Positions 63,860-64,000 of a stretch of DNA of 64,000 bases are shown piece by piece. Each line of letters opens with the position of its first letter. The first letter of the stretch is position 1. The notes beneath the pieces are model-generated. The model was not told where the DNA came from. It made no database searches and saw nothing but the letters and a program-made list of their open reading frames with translations. Where the stretch lies: NCBI RefSeq assembly GCF_014212135.1, contig NZ_JACJVQ010000005.1:449702-513701 (forward strand). Direction: 5' to 3'. The DNA comes from Cohnella thailandensis (lineage in GTDB: Bacteria > Bacillota > Bacilli > Paenibacillales > Paenibacillaceae). The position numbers and the translations under genes are program-made.

Positions 63860-64000
63860 TTAAGTGCGCAGCTTGTCCAGATGCAGGACGTATTCGAGAG
63901 GGCTGATTCGCAGGACTCCCTTATACTCGAGCTCGAGCAGCACTTCGTTAAGCACGGATTTGGTCACGCCGGCCATCTGGGACAATTCGTCGCGGTTGAG
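63860..64000 (-). CDS. C-terminal end of a probable Crp/Fnr-type regulator, cut by window edge
   Basis: The last 46 residues read LNRDELSQMAGVTKSVLNEV, then a LEYKGVLRIS turn and a YVLHLDKLRT end. This matches the HTH_Crp winged-helix C-terminus, in which a recognition helix is followed by a short wing and a final helix. The N-terminal sensor domain lies outside the window, so other winged-helix families cannot be excluded. It is convergent with hemB, with only 20 bp between the stops. Confidence 0.6.
   Translation of the reverse strand, partial: LNRDELSQMAGVTKSVLNEVLLELEYKGVLRISPLEYVLHLDKLRT

Overview
The window comes from a GC-rich, endospore-forming member of the Bacillota. The best fit is the Paenibacillaceae, with a Cohnella- or Paenibacillus-like gene set. 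The reasons are strong AGGAGG-type ribosome binding sites with frequent TTG and GTG starts, spore genes (cotJABC, YheC/YheD proteins, a gerA-type receptor operon, gerM, lonB), and the Bacillus-type order tig-clp-lonB-lon-engB-hem. No replication origin, insertion sequence, CRISPR array or intact prophage is visible.

Layout. 1-8.7 kb: end of an NlpC/P60 hydrolase gene, a fused MoaD-MoaE molybdopterin synthase divergent from moaA, a metallophosphatase, an HD-GYP protein, a YfkAB-type radical SAM protein and a CNNM/CBS transporter. 8.8-10.8 kb: cotJABC plus a DUF2935 gene. 11-17.4 kb: a very large GH106-like glycoside hydrolase, a YtkA-like lipoprotein, a phosphodiester-glycosidase/coiled-coil membrane pair and a HAD hydrolase. 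17.4-23.8 kb: five consecutive, mostly overlapping YheC/YheD ATP-grasp genes on the minus strand behind a sigma-K-like promoter. 24-27.3 kb: an MBL hydrolase, an SBF-family transporter with a repeat-encoded tail, a 52-bp palindromic tandem array and pgpA. 27.4-32.1 kb: gerM behind a sigma-E-like promoter, convergent with a gerAA-gerAB-gerAC operon. 32.3-39.1 kb: rph-rdgB, asnB, three small unknown genes and four membrane-protein genes.

39.1-42.9 kb is the accessory part: a decayed phage lysis cassette (holin and SLH-tailed lysozyme) beside tRNA-Arg, a GNAT gene, a second palindromic tandem array (51-bp period), a His/Gly/Pro-rich protein, a DUF2642 protein and tRNA-Gly. 43-56.4 kb is the protein quality-control block: ysoA-like, tig, clpP-clpX, then ispG, a PCYCGC lipoprotein and a TetR/DUF2269 pair, then lonB, lon, engB and an unknown gene. 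56.6-63.8 kb holds speD and a tetrapyrrole operon (hemA-hemX-precorrin-2 dehydrogenase-hemC-cobA/hemD-hemB). That operon makes uroporphyrinogen III from glutamyl-tRNA and also carries the siroheme branch. The window ends inside a probable Crp/Fnr-type regulator gene.

The most unusual items are the five-gene ATP-grasp cluster and the two tandem arrays. The arrays share an architecture (perfect hairpin, 5-nt loop, 51/52-bp period) but not a sequence. All calls were made by reading the sequence; no database search was run.
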